64,000 nt of DNA. Source: Inonotus obliquus. Lineage: Eukaryota > Basidiomycota > Agaricomycetes > Hymenochaetales > Hymenochaetaceae. Positions within the stretch are counted from its first letter, which is position 1. Every line of letters begins with the position of its first letter. Below, one piece after another: positions 21,704-32,619 of this stretch. The DNA lies in NCBI GenBank assembly GCA_032164295.1, contig JAJHTX010000004.1, positions 2,914,001 through 2,978,000 on the forward strand, in the 5' to 3' direction. Below the pieces are notes generated by a model. It ran no database searches. It was not told the DNA's origin and saw only the letters and a program-made list of their open reading frames with translations. Made by a program: the position numbers and the translations under genes.

Positions 21704-22678
21704 TCAACCTCCAACAATGTCGGCTCCGGGAAGTAGCCACCGGAAAGTGATGCTTAGCCGTTCTCCGCGAGGAATGAGGTCAGTTGAACGGCTTCGAGGA
21801 TTCTCGACAAGATCCCCCGTACGGCGCGATATTCCGTGCGTCCATTTGTACCTGGCTTCTCCCGTAAGAACAAAAACGCTACGTTCCGGGAGATAGACGC
21901 TATAAGATGTCGGAAGGACGTCTAGAAGGCACGGTTCGACAGGCGAGTTCGACTGAGACCCAGTGTCGGACGCGCTCGTAAAATCCATGACGGTTCCACC
22001 GTGAAGACTGACGCCGATAATTCCATCTCCGTAGCGGTTGAGAAGATCAATGTGCGGTGTGATGCCTTCACCTGGTCTGTAGTGATTCAAAATTACTTGC
22101 CGGGCTTTGTGGCCCTCATGAATGGGCGGAAAAAGCAAGTTGTGAACGACAAGGGGCACGGTGTCCTTTAGAAGCTCCCTTAGAATGTCGAGGAGACTCA
22201 GCAGAGACGCTGGCAAGCTGCAGGTTTTCTCGCGAGGGATGGTTTTGGCTCCGTCGATGTTACTGTCGCAGGATACGTGCAACCTCGTAGCTCTCGCACG
22301 TCCGAACAACATGACTTGGTTGACGTCTCCGTTGTGAAAGAATGTCTGCATGCACTCTTTCCATAGCTGTTCCGCAGTGTCATCTGGTATCAGAGCCGCT
22401 GGATCAAAGTATAGACCAGTTATAGGAGGAGCCGAGCATCGCGCTGGTTTCATTTCGCGACTAACATTATCACTATTCGTTACATCGTGGTACAGCGTAG
22501 ATGTATCGTCGACCTCGTCAAAGAGCGAGTCATAGTCGGAATCGCTACTGCGCTCCTCGTCAGCTACAGCGTCGAGGTCCTTGAGGGCCTTGAGAGACGA
22601 AATATCGGTGATGATAGGCGGTACAAAGCGTCGTTTCTCATTGCCACCAGAGTCTGAACCAAGCAAATTCCTCTTCAT
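21704..22678 (-). CDS. AlkB-like 2-oxoglutarate/Fe(II) dioxygenase
   Basis: Intronless, 324 residues. The N-terminal 80 residues are acidic and probably disordered (EERSSDSDYDSLFDE). The double-stranded beta-helix core carries the iron ligands H209-x-D211 (ITPHIDLLNRYGDGIIGVSL) and H281 (YKWTHGI), and R313 in RGERLSITFR binds 2-oxoglutarate. NHYRPGEGITPH is the typical AlkB lead-in. Family members demethylate DNA, RNA or protein; the sequence most resembles eukaryotic ALKBH proteins of the ALKBH8/ALKBH4/6 kind without an RRM or methyltransferase domain, so the substrate is open. Its 5' end faces the CYP51 gene across a 660-bp divergent promoter region. Confidence 0.85.
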   Translation of the reverse strand: MKRNLLGSDSGGNEKRRFVPPIITDISSLKALKDLDAVADEERSSDSDYDSLFDEVDDTSTLYHDVTNSDNVSREMKPARCSAPPITGLYFDPAALIPDDTAEQLWKECMQTFFHNGDVNQVMLFGRARATRLHVSCDSNIDGAKTIPREKTCSLPASLLSLLDILRELLKDTVPLVVHNLLFPPIHEGHKARQVILNHYRPGEGITPHIDLLNRYGDGIIGVSLHGGTVMDFTSASDTGSQSNSPVEPCLLDVLPTSYSVYLPERSVFVLTGEARYKWTHGISRRTGDLVENPRSRSTDLIPRGERLSITFRWLLPGADIVGG

Positions 22679-23342
22679 TCGAAGGAGAGTGAAAGATCAA
22701 GGGGGAGGGAAATACTAAAGAAGTTGAGCCGTTTGTTTTCAACTCCCATATAGCGTGAAGACTCTGGGTTGGCCACGACGGCCTTTTTTATTAAAGGAAC
22801 GTGCATTGCTGCGCCAGCAACGTGCAGCCACGCTGACTCGAGTATCAAAGTCGTGGGGAAGATTCGTGTCATCAAGGCAAAACACGTCAACACAAGTATT
22901 TTCTCACGCCTTCGGAGTGTTTCCTCAGGGCTCCGAAAATCATCCAGAGCTTTGTTCCGAACCTTCGTTCAATACCAAATAACAAAGCTTCAGCTACTCT
23001 GATGTATGCGCCGAATTCGTATTGGTGCCGTATTCCATCCGTGGTCTGTGCTCAGTTATTCGCTCTGAGGTTCCCAAGGTGTTTCTCGGAGAGGTACGCG
23101 TTGAACTACGTTTATTTCGAATTCAAAAGATCAACTGTTACTTCCGTAGGTCTCAAGTCAGACGAGTGTAATAGTCCGTTTCCGACTATTTCCGGTATAT
23201 TGACGCTATACCTTGTCCTGGACGTCGTACGATTTCTATTCAATGTCGTTCCACCTCTAAAGGCACCTCATTTCTAAAAAATGTCGGGCGGTTATAAGCA
23301 ACCTTGCTGGTATTCTGCATCAACTCCCTCTTCGGCGTCAGA
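22679..23342. other. divergent promoter region AlkB-like / CYP51
   Basis: 664 bp between divergent start codons. Contains overlapping small ORFs without family resemblance. Sterol-response elements could lie here, but none can be assigned by eye. Confidence 0.35.
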
Positions 23343-25511
23343 ATGTCTCTTGACGAGAGGCTGATTGCTTCACTAAAAACACTCAAATCAATCGACTATG
23401 CTTCTGTGGCGCGGTATTCTCAACAGACCTTTCACCAAGCCAGAGTACATCTGGACCCTGTTCTGACGCATCTGAATGATTTTGTGGATCAATACGGGTA
23501 TACGAACTTGGGTTTCGCAGTCGCGGCCGTGCCTCTTTCGATTATTCTCCTGAATGCATTGTTCCAGATCGTAAGTACTCCAAACTTAGCTGTCGAGAAT
23601 GTGATTCAGAGCCGTTCTTGAAGGTCTTTCCAGGGGGCCCGTCTCATCCTCCAGTAGTGTTCCATTGGCTCCCTTTCATCGGCTCTGCTATTGAGTACGG
23701 CAATGACCCAATCGATTTCCTTACGAATTGCCGAGAAAAGGTGAGAATCGTGTTTTGCTGTGTAGTCCTTCGCATTTAACTCGACTTTCGATCAGTATGG
23801 CAATGTTTTCACGTTCATACTATTGGGTCGCAGAGTGACTGTTGCGCTTGGACCAAAGGGGAATAACTTCATCCTCGGTGGAAAGCACTCGCACATGAAT
23901 GCGGAGGATGCTTATCATGTTTGTTTTCCTCCATGCCCCAATACAATCTCCTCTCGCTGATGCAGACACGATCTTTATTCGCCAGCATTTCACTACGCCG
24001 GTCTTCGGTAAAGACGTCGTCTACGACGTCCCTAACTCCGTATTTATGGAGCAAAAACGATTCATCAAATTCGGTCTAACAACAGAGAACTTCCGCGCCT
24101 ACGTCAAAATGATGGAAGACGAAATCAACACATTCATCGAAACCGATCCAGCATTCCGAATTTATCAGCTCAGTGACGAGACTGGTGAATGGGGACAATT
24201 CCATCCTTTGAAGGCGACTAGTGAGATTACTATTCTTACTGCTTCAAGAACCTTACAAGGAAAAGAAGTTCGAGCAAGTTTAGATAAGACTTTTGCGCAG
24301 AGATATTCGGACTTGGATGGAGGGTTTACACCGTTGAATTTTATGTTTCCGAATTTGCCGTTGGAGAGTTATAGGAAGAGGGATAGAGCTCATAAGGCGA
24401 TGAGTGATTTTTATACGGATTTGATTAGGAGGAGGAGAGCTGGGAAGAGTGTTGCTGATGAGGTTGGTGATTGTTCTGTCTGTCGTCTCCGATTTCATTG
24501 CTGAGATCTTGGAACGTAGGCGACTCACGATATGATTGAAGCTCTACTTCGTCAGACGTACAAGGATGGACACCAACTTCCTGAACACGAAATCGCGCAC
24601 ATCATGATCGCTCTCCTCATGGCCGGTCAACACACCAGCGCAGCAACAGGTACATGGGCTTTACTCCGTATCGCTCAACACCCCGACATCGGGTGAGCAT
24701 CGGCTCTCCTGAGTGTATTTATTCTATGCTCTAGTCTAAGTAATTCACCGACAGCGCAGCACTATACAAAGAACAACTCGACCACTTCGGTACAGGTAAA
24801 CCAGGGATCTTCAATCCAATAACCTACGAAGACCTACGTAAACTTCCTCTCCTCGACGCCGTCATTCGTGAAACTCTCCGTCTTCACCCACCAATCCACA
24901 GTATATTCCGCAAAGTAACCACAGACGTACCCGTCCCTCCCTCCCTCTCCTCTCCAACTTCAACCGTCATAACCAACCGTCCCTACATAATCCCAAAAGG
25001 CCACTACCTCCTCGCTTCACCCGCCACAAGTCAACTCGATCCAAAAATCTGGTCTAAACCCAATAAATGGGATCCGTATAGATGGTTTGAAGAGAATGGA
25101 GTCGCTGAAGAAGCGTATAAAGCTTATGAAGATTTGAATGGAGAGAAAGTGGATTATGGATTTGGAGCTGTTAGTAAAGGTACGGAAAGCCCTTATCAAC
25201 CTTTTGGCGCTGGTAGGCATAGGTGTATTGGTGAACAGGTGAGTTGTTGGTTATTCTCTTTTCGATTGTAGTGAATTGACTTTTCGATTTAGTTTGCGTA
25301 TCTCCAATTGGGAATGCTCATCTCGACCATTATACGTAAGATTGAGCTACGTTTGGACGTTCCGTTCCCGGAGGTTAACTTCCATGTATGCGTTCCACTT
25401 CATTTATTAACTGCTCCATTGAACCGATGACTGAAAGCACTGGTGTAGACTTTAATTGTACTTCCGAAAGACCCATGCATCATCAGTTACAGGCGCAGGA
25501 GGGAAGATTAA
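23343..25511 (+). CDS. ERG11: lanosterol 14-alpha-demethylase, CYP51
   Basis: Exons 23343-23570, 23624-23740, 23796-23918, 23986-24462, 24520-24692, 24755-25238, 25293-25385, 25449-25511 give 585 residues. A membrane anchor lies near residues 55-75 (LGFAVAAVPLSIILLNALFQ). CYP51 signatures follow: HHFTTPVFGKDVVYDVPN (the tyrosine often altered in azole resistance is intact), FMEQKRFIKFGLT, the I-helix IMIALLMAGQHTSAATGTWA, E-x-x-R in ETLRLHPPIHS, and heme loop FGAGRHRCIGEQ with Cys530. It acts in the ER, removing the 14-alpha methyl group of lanosterol or eburicol in ergosterol synthesis. It is somewhat longer than typical CYP51 because of an N-terminal extension and a Pro/Ser-rich insert after the K helix. 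All exon phases close in one frame. Confidence 0.95.
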
Positions 25512-25920
25512 TTCGGCCGTATTCCCTTGATAGCATTCTACGAGGTGAATCCTTCCCCTAGTGCATCCAATGAGAATCTTACGTATTTTTATTATAATTC
25601 GTGGCACCATGTTCATGTAGTATTGATGTGCGATAATGAATGATGCTATCCTTCTCTCTTCTGAATTGCGTTGATCAACGATGAAATGCACATTTAACTC
25701 TCGAACAGGATGGATAGGGAATACACAGCATTGCAATTGCAGTACTGAAAGAAAGAAAGAAGACGTTCAAGAACAGTCTATGTATGCAGTAAACCGACAC
25801 CGAAATCTCTCCCCGCTTGACGCCATATAAACCACAGAAATCCTCATCCCTCTCATCAATCGTTAGAAGATAAGTAGTCGACAGGTTGGCGTGGCGATGT
25901 CATGAGATTGTGAATAAGAA
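25512..25920. other. convergent 3' region CYP51 / NEDD8
   Basis: 409 bp between two convergent stop codons. No coding or RNA signal recognised; it presumably holds both 3' UTRs. Confidence 0.4.
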
Positions 25921-26553
25921 TTAGAAACCACCACGAAGAGCGAGGACAAGATGGAGGACGTCTCCGGGCTTGACGCCTACGTCTGCTGCGGTCCTCTCGT
26001 CTTGCCTGATATTACCGTCGCCGCCATAACGTCAACCAGCCATGGTAATGTCAACCAATTATCAGGTATAGGTAGAAAGGAAAGAGAAATAGGAGATGAA
26101 ATGAGTCATTGACGCAGATCAGGAATCAGTCAATAATTGACTCACATCTGTCGACCACTATGGATGAGGCGTTGTTGTTGAGGTGGTACACCAGATTGTT
26201 CTTCAACTTTCTCCTTTATACGGCTGACCTATTCATTCAATTCCGATATACCCATCAGTCAACATCCGAGCAGGAGTGGCGGTTCTATGCGAAAGAAACG
26301 CCAACGAACCTGGTCCTCTGGGTCAATCTCAAGCTCGATCTAACAGAACGCGTAAGCCACCAAACGTTAGTACGACGCCATGGAATGTTTCGACGTAGAT
26401 AGATGGATAACTCACCTCACGACCCGTCAATGTCTACACCATCCGCGAATACAACGATACAGCGTACGCGGCCACGACACACATTCATTAGTTCCCATCC
26501 ACCACCACACCGTCCAACAAGTCAATAACACTCACCTTAACTTTGATCTTCAT
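25921..26553 (-). CDS. RUB1: NEDD8/Rub1 ubiquitin-like protein
   Basis: Five exons: 26553-26536, 26433-26416, 26339-26310, 26228-26146, 26005-25921, of 18, 18, 30, 83 and 85 nt, giving 77 residues. The spliced product reads MKIKVK / TLTGRE / IELEIDPEDQ / VSRIKEKVEEQSGVPPQQQR... / ...QMQDERTAADVGVKPG, ending LHLVLALRGGF. TLTGRE, PPQQQRLI and ERTAAD identify NEDD8 rather than ubiquitin. The precursor carries a single Phe after the Gly-Gly, to be trimmed before conjugation to cullins, which activates SCF-type ligases. The alternative, a ubiquitin gene, is excluded by the absence of ubiquitin-specific residues. The gene is invisible to simple ORF finding because its exons are so small. Confidence 0.9.
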
Positions 26554-27924
26554 TTCTATATATCCTACGCGTGACTCGACAGCTGTATGAAAACAGGATG
26601 TGTAAAGATGGTTGAAGTCGGTGACGTGAGTGGGTGGGTTAAGGTGTATATGCGTGTTGCTGGTAAAGCTTGTGAAACAGCGAGGAAGGAAAGTTGTGTG
26701 TATAAGTGTCCGCGTCGATCCGGAGATTGACGACTGATAACTTGATGAGATAAGCGAGCCACAGAGGGCTAAATAGAGTAAACGGTGGAAATGAGAAACA
26801 TTTTCTCTCTGAGTGTAGTACATACTATAACACAGGATAGATTACGGATAATGCTATTGTTGGAGCATAGCTAATAGGTTACTCGAGGGAGACGAAATCT
26901 AAAATCGACATCATTATAACATGAAATTCACTTTCACTCAAATGAAGTACCAGTACTGTTTGGCTGGGAAGTCGAGAACCATCTGTTACTTCCATTGAAA
27001 GTGCCAGAGTATGAAACGTAGTGACGCGTCTGAGAGACAAGGAAACGGCATTTGCAACCGCAGAGAACAGACGGGCTTCCGTATCTCATGTCTTCCTCTC
27101 GGGGATGGAGTCCGAAACTACTACCCGACGTTTTGTCAGTGGCGCAGTAGTAGGCAGGAGGTGATGAATACCCAGAAGCTACCGCGCATCTCTTCTGCGG
27201 ATGGTAAATGATAACTTGGAACACCAAAGATATTGTGGCTTCCGGTTGCGAAAAGCGCGGACGCACAGCATCTGGGAAGGCAAAGATGAAATAGGGTGCG
27301 ATGAATTCATCACGATGAGAACTTGCGCTGTTTACTTTCCCTCGGTCGATTTTGTTGCACAGAGAATGACTGATGGTGGTAGTCTATGTGTAAGAGTATG
27401 GCTACTGAGATGTATCCCATGTCAGTGTCAAGTAACATCGTCCAGAAAAGGAGAAAAATAATCTCACGCCACTTATAGTATTCCTGTCCGCCTCGGATAA
27501 CTCCATTACATATCTCACCCGGGCAAGCACCCTCCTTACCTCCTTCCTCAACTTCTCCTGAGCCGAGCCCGCAGTCGCTGTCGAGCTCGTCTTCGCTGCT
27601 GCGCAGCATCCAAACAAAAGCATAGGGAAGATTAGGCGAACAATCATCTCGCTGATCCTCCCACAGTCACGCACTCAGCAGGCACAATACCACGCGAGTC
27701 TTATTGAGCGCAAGTTCTCAGCCCACAAGCTTCGTCTTCGACGCTGCCGTGGACAGCGACGTCGACGTCGACTCGCCGATATCAAGACGGCCCGCCTCTT
27801 CTCCATCAGGATTTCGTGATTTTGCCTTTGCAGACTGATCGGTCGTGTTTGGTTCCAGCCTTGACTAGGGCACACCTCTCAATTTAGGTCCACGCTTACA
27901 CTGAAGGCAAGACCCGTGGGCACG
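26554..27924. other. long intergenic or uncertain region
   Basis: 1.37 kb between the NEDD8 start and the SH3-SAM-PH gene. The first 350 bp are the NEDD8 promoter. At 27674-26934 on the minus strand lies a possible two-exon gene (separate entry). The last 250 bp are the promoter of the plus-strand gene. Confidence 0.35.
26934..27645 (-). CDS. possible small uncharacterised protein with signal-peptide-like start
   Basis: An ATG near 27645 opens MIVRLIFPMLLFGCCAAAKTSSTATAG, which has the look of a signal peptide, and runs on as a charged helix (QEKLRKEVRRVLARVRYVMEL). A second open stretch at 27266-26934 contains several cysteines (KRCAVASGYSSPPAYYCATD, CGCKCRF). Whether they belong to one spliced gene is unclear; donor candidates exist near 27530 and 27475. 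No family was recognised. It could be noncoding. Confidence 0.25.
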
Positions 27925-30900
27925 ATGCCGGAATACGTATATGCACTGCATGATTTCGTTCCCGAGAACGAGGATGAAATCTCGTTTAGTGCGGGCGACC
28001 GCATCGAGGTGATCGAGAAGGATGAACTCTACGGCGATGGCTGGTGGCAGGTTAGTTCTCTGCACCTCACTTCCAAATGCCCTCCTTCGTGTCCTTTATC
28101 TCACGTAAATGCTTTCGTCGTCTACAGGGTAGGAATCTTTTTGGAAAAACTGGTCTATTCCCTCAGACATACACTACCTCCGATCCTGCCGTTGTCCAGA
28201 ATCCACCAGCGCCACAAGCCAATGGACATGATTCAAACGGTGCTGACACCCCTGTATCGTTGCATACTCTTAATGAAGAGCCGGAAGATGTTACATCTGC
28301 TACCCCTAACAACGAAAGGAAGGAGGAGGGCCAAGGGGTAATGAGGGCCACGATGACGGACGTACAAGAGGCAATTGAGCAGCTCGGACGCAATGACAGG
28401 GACGGAAACGGTAGCTTTAGTTTCGCAAGTACCCACACCGATACCGACCGCGAGACGGACGCAGAAGGTGGCGGAGTTGGTGATGAAGCATGGCACAAAG
28501 GCGCACGCAGCAACCTTGCGGAGAAAGCAAGGCAGCAACAGGAACTTCTGAGACAAGAACAGGAAGCTTATGATGCGGAATTGAAGCTTCGCGCACCACC
28601 TCTGATTGATCAAACATCGGAGCCTCCCATCCAGTTTGAGATGAGCGATGAAAGCGAAGGTGAGGACGATGAGGACCCAGATCACGATCCTGCGACGAAC
28701 ACGCTCTTCCCTCGCCGGAACCATGATCACATCTCAGAGGAGGAAGAAGATGACGTCGATTCAGTGAGGCAGCAGCCAAACGAGCTCCCCATTACACCCA
28801 AAGCTGTTGGCTACTCACCAAAACAGGTTGCATCTAACAACCTTGCCAAGTCTAAGGATACGGAGGAAGGACAGCCTCCGGAAACCGCACGACAGATTTC
28901 GTTTCCGACACCGACTCAATTCCCAACTGAACCATCCGGACGTCCTCGAACTCCCGCCACTGCCACTGATAAACCCCATCCAGGCGGCAGTCCCGATAGT
29001 GGACATGTAAGCTCATGTTTCTGCTTTTACCTTCCAGTCCAGCTTATTCGTTAATTTTCTGGAAGAAACGCTCCCTGAGCAAGTCTCCTTCCCCTCGAGC
29101 AGCATTGGCAGTCGTAGAACCTGAACCAAGACGTATGCCTCCTCAGATGACCTTACCTTCGCCACCAGCGTCCCAAAAAGGCGCGGCGACTAGCCAAGCA
29201 CCGAGATGGACAACGGTCCCAACATCCGAGTGGTCTGTAGATGACGTTGTAGAATGGGCAAAGAGTAAAGGATTTGATAGTAGCGTAACGGATAAATTCA
29301 TAGGTAAACAATACCGACATATTCTCGCATTGGTTTTTAGTGTTCTAATGTCGTACGATAAATTGCAGAGCACGAAATATCGGGTGATGTGCTACTCGAA
29401 CTCGATCAGAACGTACTCAAGACGGAGCTTGAGATACACGCTTTTGGAAAACGCACCCGTATTATGAAGGAGGTTACAGAGCTGAAGAGACCGGCTTCTG
29501 CTATGTCTTCCGTTCAGTCGGCACCGTCACACTTGCATACTCATCAACGGACCACGTCGCAGACTGTTTCCCTTCCCAGTTCAGCACACCACTCATTACG
29601 TAGCCCTATGCCTATGACGGCGATGCTCAGTCCGGAGAGTCCTTCGCACATGGGAGAAGTCATCGGCACTCCCGGATTTGGGACACTGCGAAGAGATTCG
29701 GACCCTGCCTCGTCGTTGCAGACGGATGACCAGGAGCCGGAGTCCTCGACTGTTAATAATTCGACAATTGATAACTCGGGCTTAGGCTTGGGTATTGGTG
29801 TTGCGGTCGGTTCTGCTGACCACATCGAGGCTCCGAAAGCTGTGAGTACAGTGTTTCTGACAGGATGGGGCAGTACTGACGTTTCATCTAGAAGAATCGG
29901 CCTGCATATTTGAACTTGTCGCCAAGCGATCCTTCGTTAAAGTCGAAAACTCCGAAGTTATCTCCGAAGTCAGTGGCTGAGTCCAAGGAAGAACGAGCCG
30001 CGATGAGTGACGTATGCTCTATTCTCGTATATGTTTCTGAGATGATTATCTGACTTCACAAATTGCGTAGTCGGAATCTGCGCAAGGTATCGAGACACGG
30101 AGTAGGCGGCGCAGGTTATTCGGTCGATCAACAGGGTCGTCGAATTCTGACCATAAGGAGTACGGGAGTCGCAACTCAAAGGAGCACCAGCGTGACTTGG
30201 GCCCTGCTACCCCGGTTTCGTTCTCAACGAGTACGCCCGGAAGCCCATCGGCGAAGCGTCCATCAACGGAGGACGGGAGTCTTAGGTATCCTCAACGCCG
30301 GAAGCGATCTGTTGATGCATCGAAGAATTCGGATAGGCTAAGTCTGTTTGGTGGTACTTTGTCGCTTACCCGCTCGAGGAAAGCACCTCCTCGTGTTCAG
30401 TCGTGAGCCTTTCCGACGTTTTGTGACTTATAGATTGACTGAATGCGGTTGCAGATATGCCCACGACGATTTGCTGACTGAAAAGCACTCTCGCAGCCTG
30501 TCTAGGCTGTACCTGGGCAGCGGGAATCGCAAAGCAAGCAACAAATCCCAGTCAACGATCGACTCCATTTCGCCTCGAGATGGCGTGAATTCGCACGTGT
30601 TACGGAAGCGCACTACATCCTCGGTTGCTGACTTACCTGCCGTGCCTGGTATTTCGTCTCCGCTCAAAGCCGGGCAGAGTGTACTAGAGCAGATCGGTCT
30701 GCCGGATCATAATGGGTGGATGCGTAAGAAGGGCGAGCATTATAATACATGGAAGTTGCGCTATTTCGTCCTGAAGGGCCCGCACTTGTACTATTTACGG
30801 AACGATAGCAAAACGGTAGGTGTTTGGTTGCTGATGTGTGTGGAGATTCCCTGCTGAAGTATCGTGATAGGAAACAAGAATCAAGGGCTATATAAATATT

Positions 30901-32123
30901 ATCGGCTATAAGGTTGTTGTCGATGAGAATATCAATCCTGGGAAGTATGGCTTCAGACTTATTCATGAAACGGAGCGCACGCATTTCTTCTGCTCGGAAG
31001 AATCGATAACGATCCGTGAATGGATGAAGGCACTAATGAAGGCGACCATCGGACGGGACTATAGTAGTACGTTAGATTGCACGGTACATGAAATTCAATG
31101 AGTGCTAATATTTCACAGAGCCGGTCATCTCATCATGTAACATTCCTACGATCCCGTTGTCTGTCGCCCAAACCATGAACCCGTCTCCGCGACCCCCATC
31201 GCCTACTCAACGAGCTGCGACACAAAAGGCATTGCGGCGCGAGAACCCAAATCAGCTGTCCAGCAGAGATGCGCGTATTCTAATGGGACTGCCGTCAACG
31301 AATGGTATCAATGGCAACGAGAATGGCGGAATTCCGGAGAAACCACCACGCATCGGGGACGATCTATTCAGCGCACTAGAACCACTTCCGGAGAACCCTC
31401 AAGAACAAGTTCCTACTCCGCCGCGAACCGCAATCGGTGCATCCTCAGCGCCTCCGGCACGACCAGCCCGGGAAACTCGGAGGACAAGTGTACCTCTTGT
31501 TGACAATGTAGGCCCCTATCAATCCCTTCCTAACCATTATAGAATCTGAAAACTCCTCTCTACATGGATAATGATCTTCATTGAACACATGTACATTCCC
31601 ATGACGGAATTATATCGATAATAGCCACCCGCAGACCTGATACGGTGGGCGAATGGCTACTTGCCGCCGAACCTTCAGGTTCAAGAGAACAGTGGACAGA
31701 TTTATAGTGAGGAAGCACGCTTTCTGTGTGAGGAGAAGTTAAACTCTAACCACACTACTTCCGAATTCTTCTTTATTCACAGGTGGCCTGGCACTTTTCC
31801 GGCTTGCAGAAGGAATCAAAGGGAAGCCTTCTGAACCGCCGGTTCCCGACGCGGCATTCCCTTCAGGACCGAACGACGATGACCGTCTGGATGGTTTATT
31901 CAAGTTGTTCGATTTCTTCTTGGACAATGAGATCCGGATGGGAAATGTTAGTATTAATGATGTGAGGCAGGGGCGGATGGATAAGATCGTGCATCTTTTA
32001 AGGTCGCTCCGGACATGGGAGGAGAAACGTCGTGCGCTTGCACGTTCGATTGGGCGCAGTGGCGCGCAAGCAGGACCATTCATGGCTTTGGAACCTCCAT
32101 CGGCGTCTACTTCTGCTTGGTAA
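27925..32123 (+). CDS. Pob1/Boi-type polarity protein: SH3, SAM, PH and CH-like domains
   Basis: Exons 27925-28050, 28128-29006, 29066-29303, 29369-29841, 29892-30011, 30071-30402, 30455-30815, 30871-31066, 31119-31507, 31625-31706, 31783-32123; all phases close, giving 1178 residues. SH3 at 1-65 (YALHDFVPENEDEISFSAGD, WWQGRNLFGKTGLFP). SAM at about 388-455 (WSVDDVVEWAKSKGFDSSVT, then GDVLLELDQNVLKTEL). PH at about 808-908 (GWMRKKGEHYNTWKLRYFVL, FFCSEESITIREWMKALM). The C-terminal 130 residues (ADLIRWANGYLPPNLQV, GLALFRLAEGIKGKP, LFKLFDFFLDNEIRMG, DIRQ-like VRQGRMDKIVHLLRSL) look like a calponin-homology fold. Yeast Boi1/2 and fission yeast Pob1 link Cdc42/formins and exocyst at growth sites; a role in hyphal tip growth is likely. 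Linkers are Ser/Pro-rich. Confidence 0.88.
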
Positions 32124-32619
32124 ACCGTTCTTGTTCGAACTTCGCTTTCGTTCTTGCTATTGGATCAAGGTAACCGCATATATGTTCATACAGCCGTTCA
32201 ATCAACACCACATTCCTTCACACCTTTCTTTTCTTAGCACTCGGACTTTCTTTGATTCGCAAACTATTTTTGTGTTTTCGCATAATTTCCGCCCTACCCC
32301 CGTCTTGTTATGCTTTGTGTATTCTTTCCTTAGCCCATTGTGTTTTTTTTTCGGTCCTACCCTGCTTCGCTGGTTTATTTTATGCTTTTATGCCGAATTG
32401 TGTAATTGTGTTTCGCGCCGCGTTTTCGTTCTATTGATTTATCTCTTGAGCACTGTGTATTTACTCGCAATATTAGCATACCCGCTTCATCCCGTTAGAT
32501 TTTATAACAACCTGCGGATGACGGGACGATTGCATTCCGCAAAAGGAACGTCGATCTATTAGAAATTTTCTTGTTCCAGATTTCCGTGATACTACTTTGG
32601 CTCTTTCATCCACTCTAGA
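32124..32619. other. intergenic, T-rich
   Basis: About 500 bp between two plus-strand genes. T-rich and pyrimidine-rich at 32220-32460, as expected of a 3' UTR followed by a promoter. Overlapping ORFs there have low-complexity, hydrophobic translations and are not believed. Confidence 0.4.

Noticed and set aside
32032..32562. Hydrophobic ORF downstream of the SH3-SAM-PH gene, possibly a membrane protein
   Set aside because: Composition reflects a T-rich 3' UTR; it overlaps the end of the upstream coding exon and has no family resemblance.
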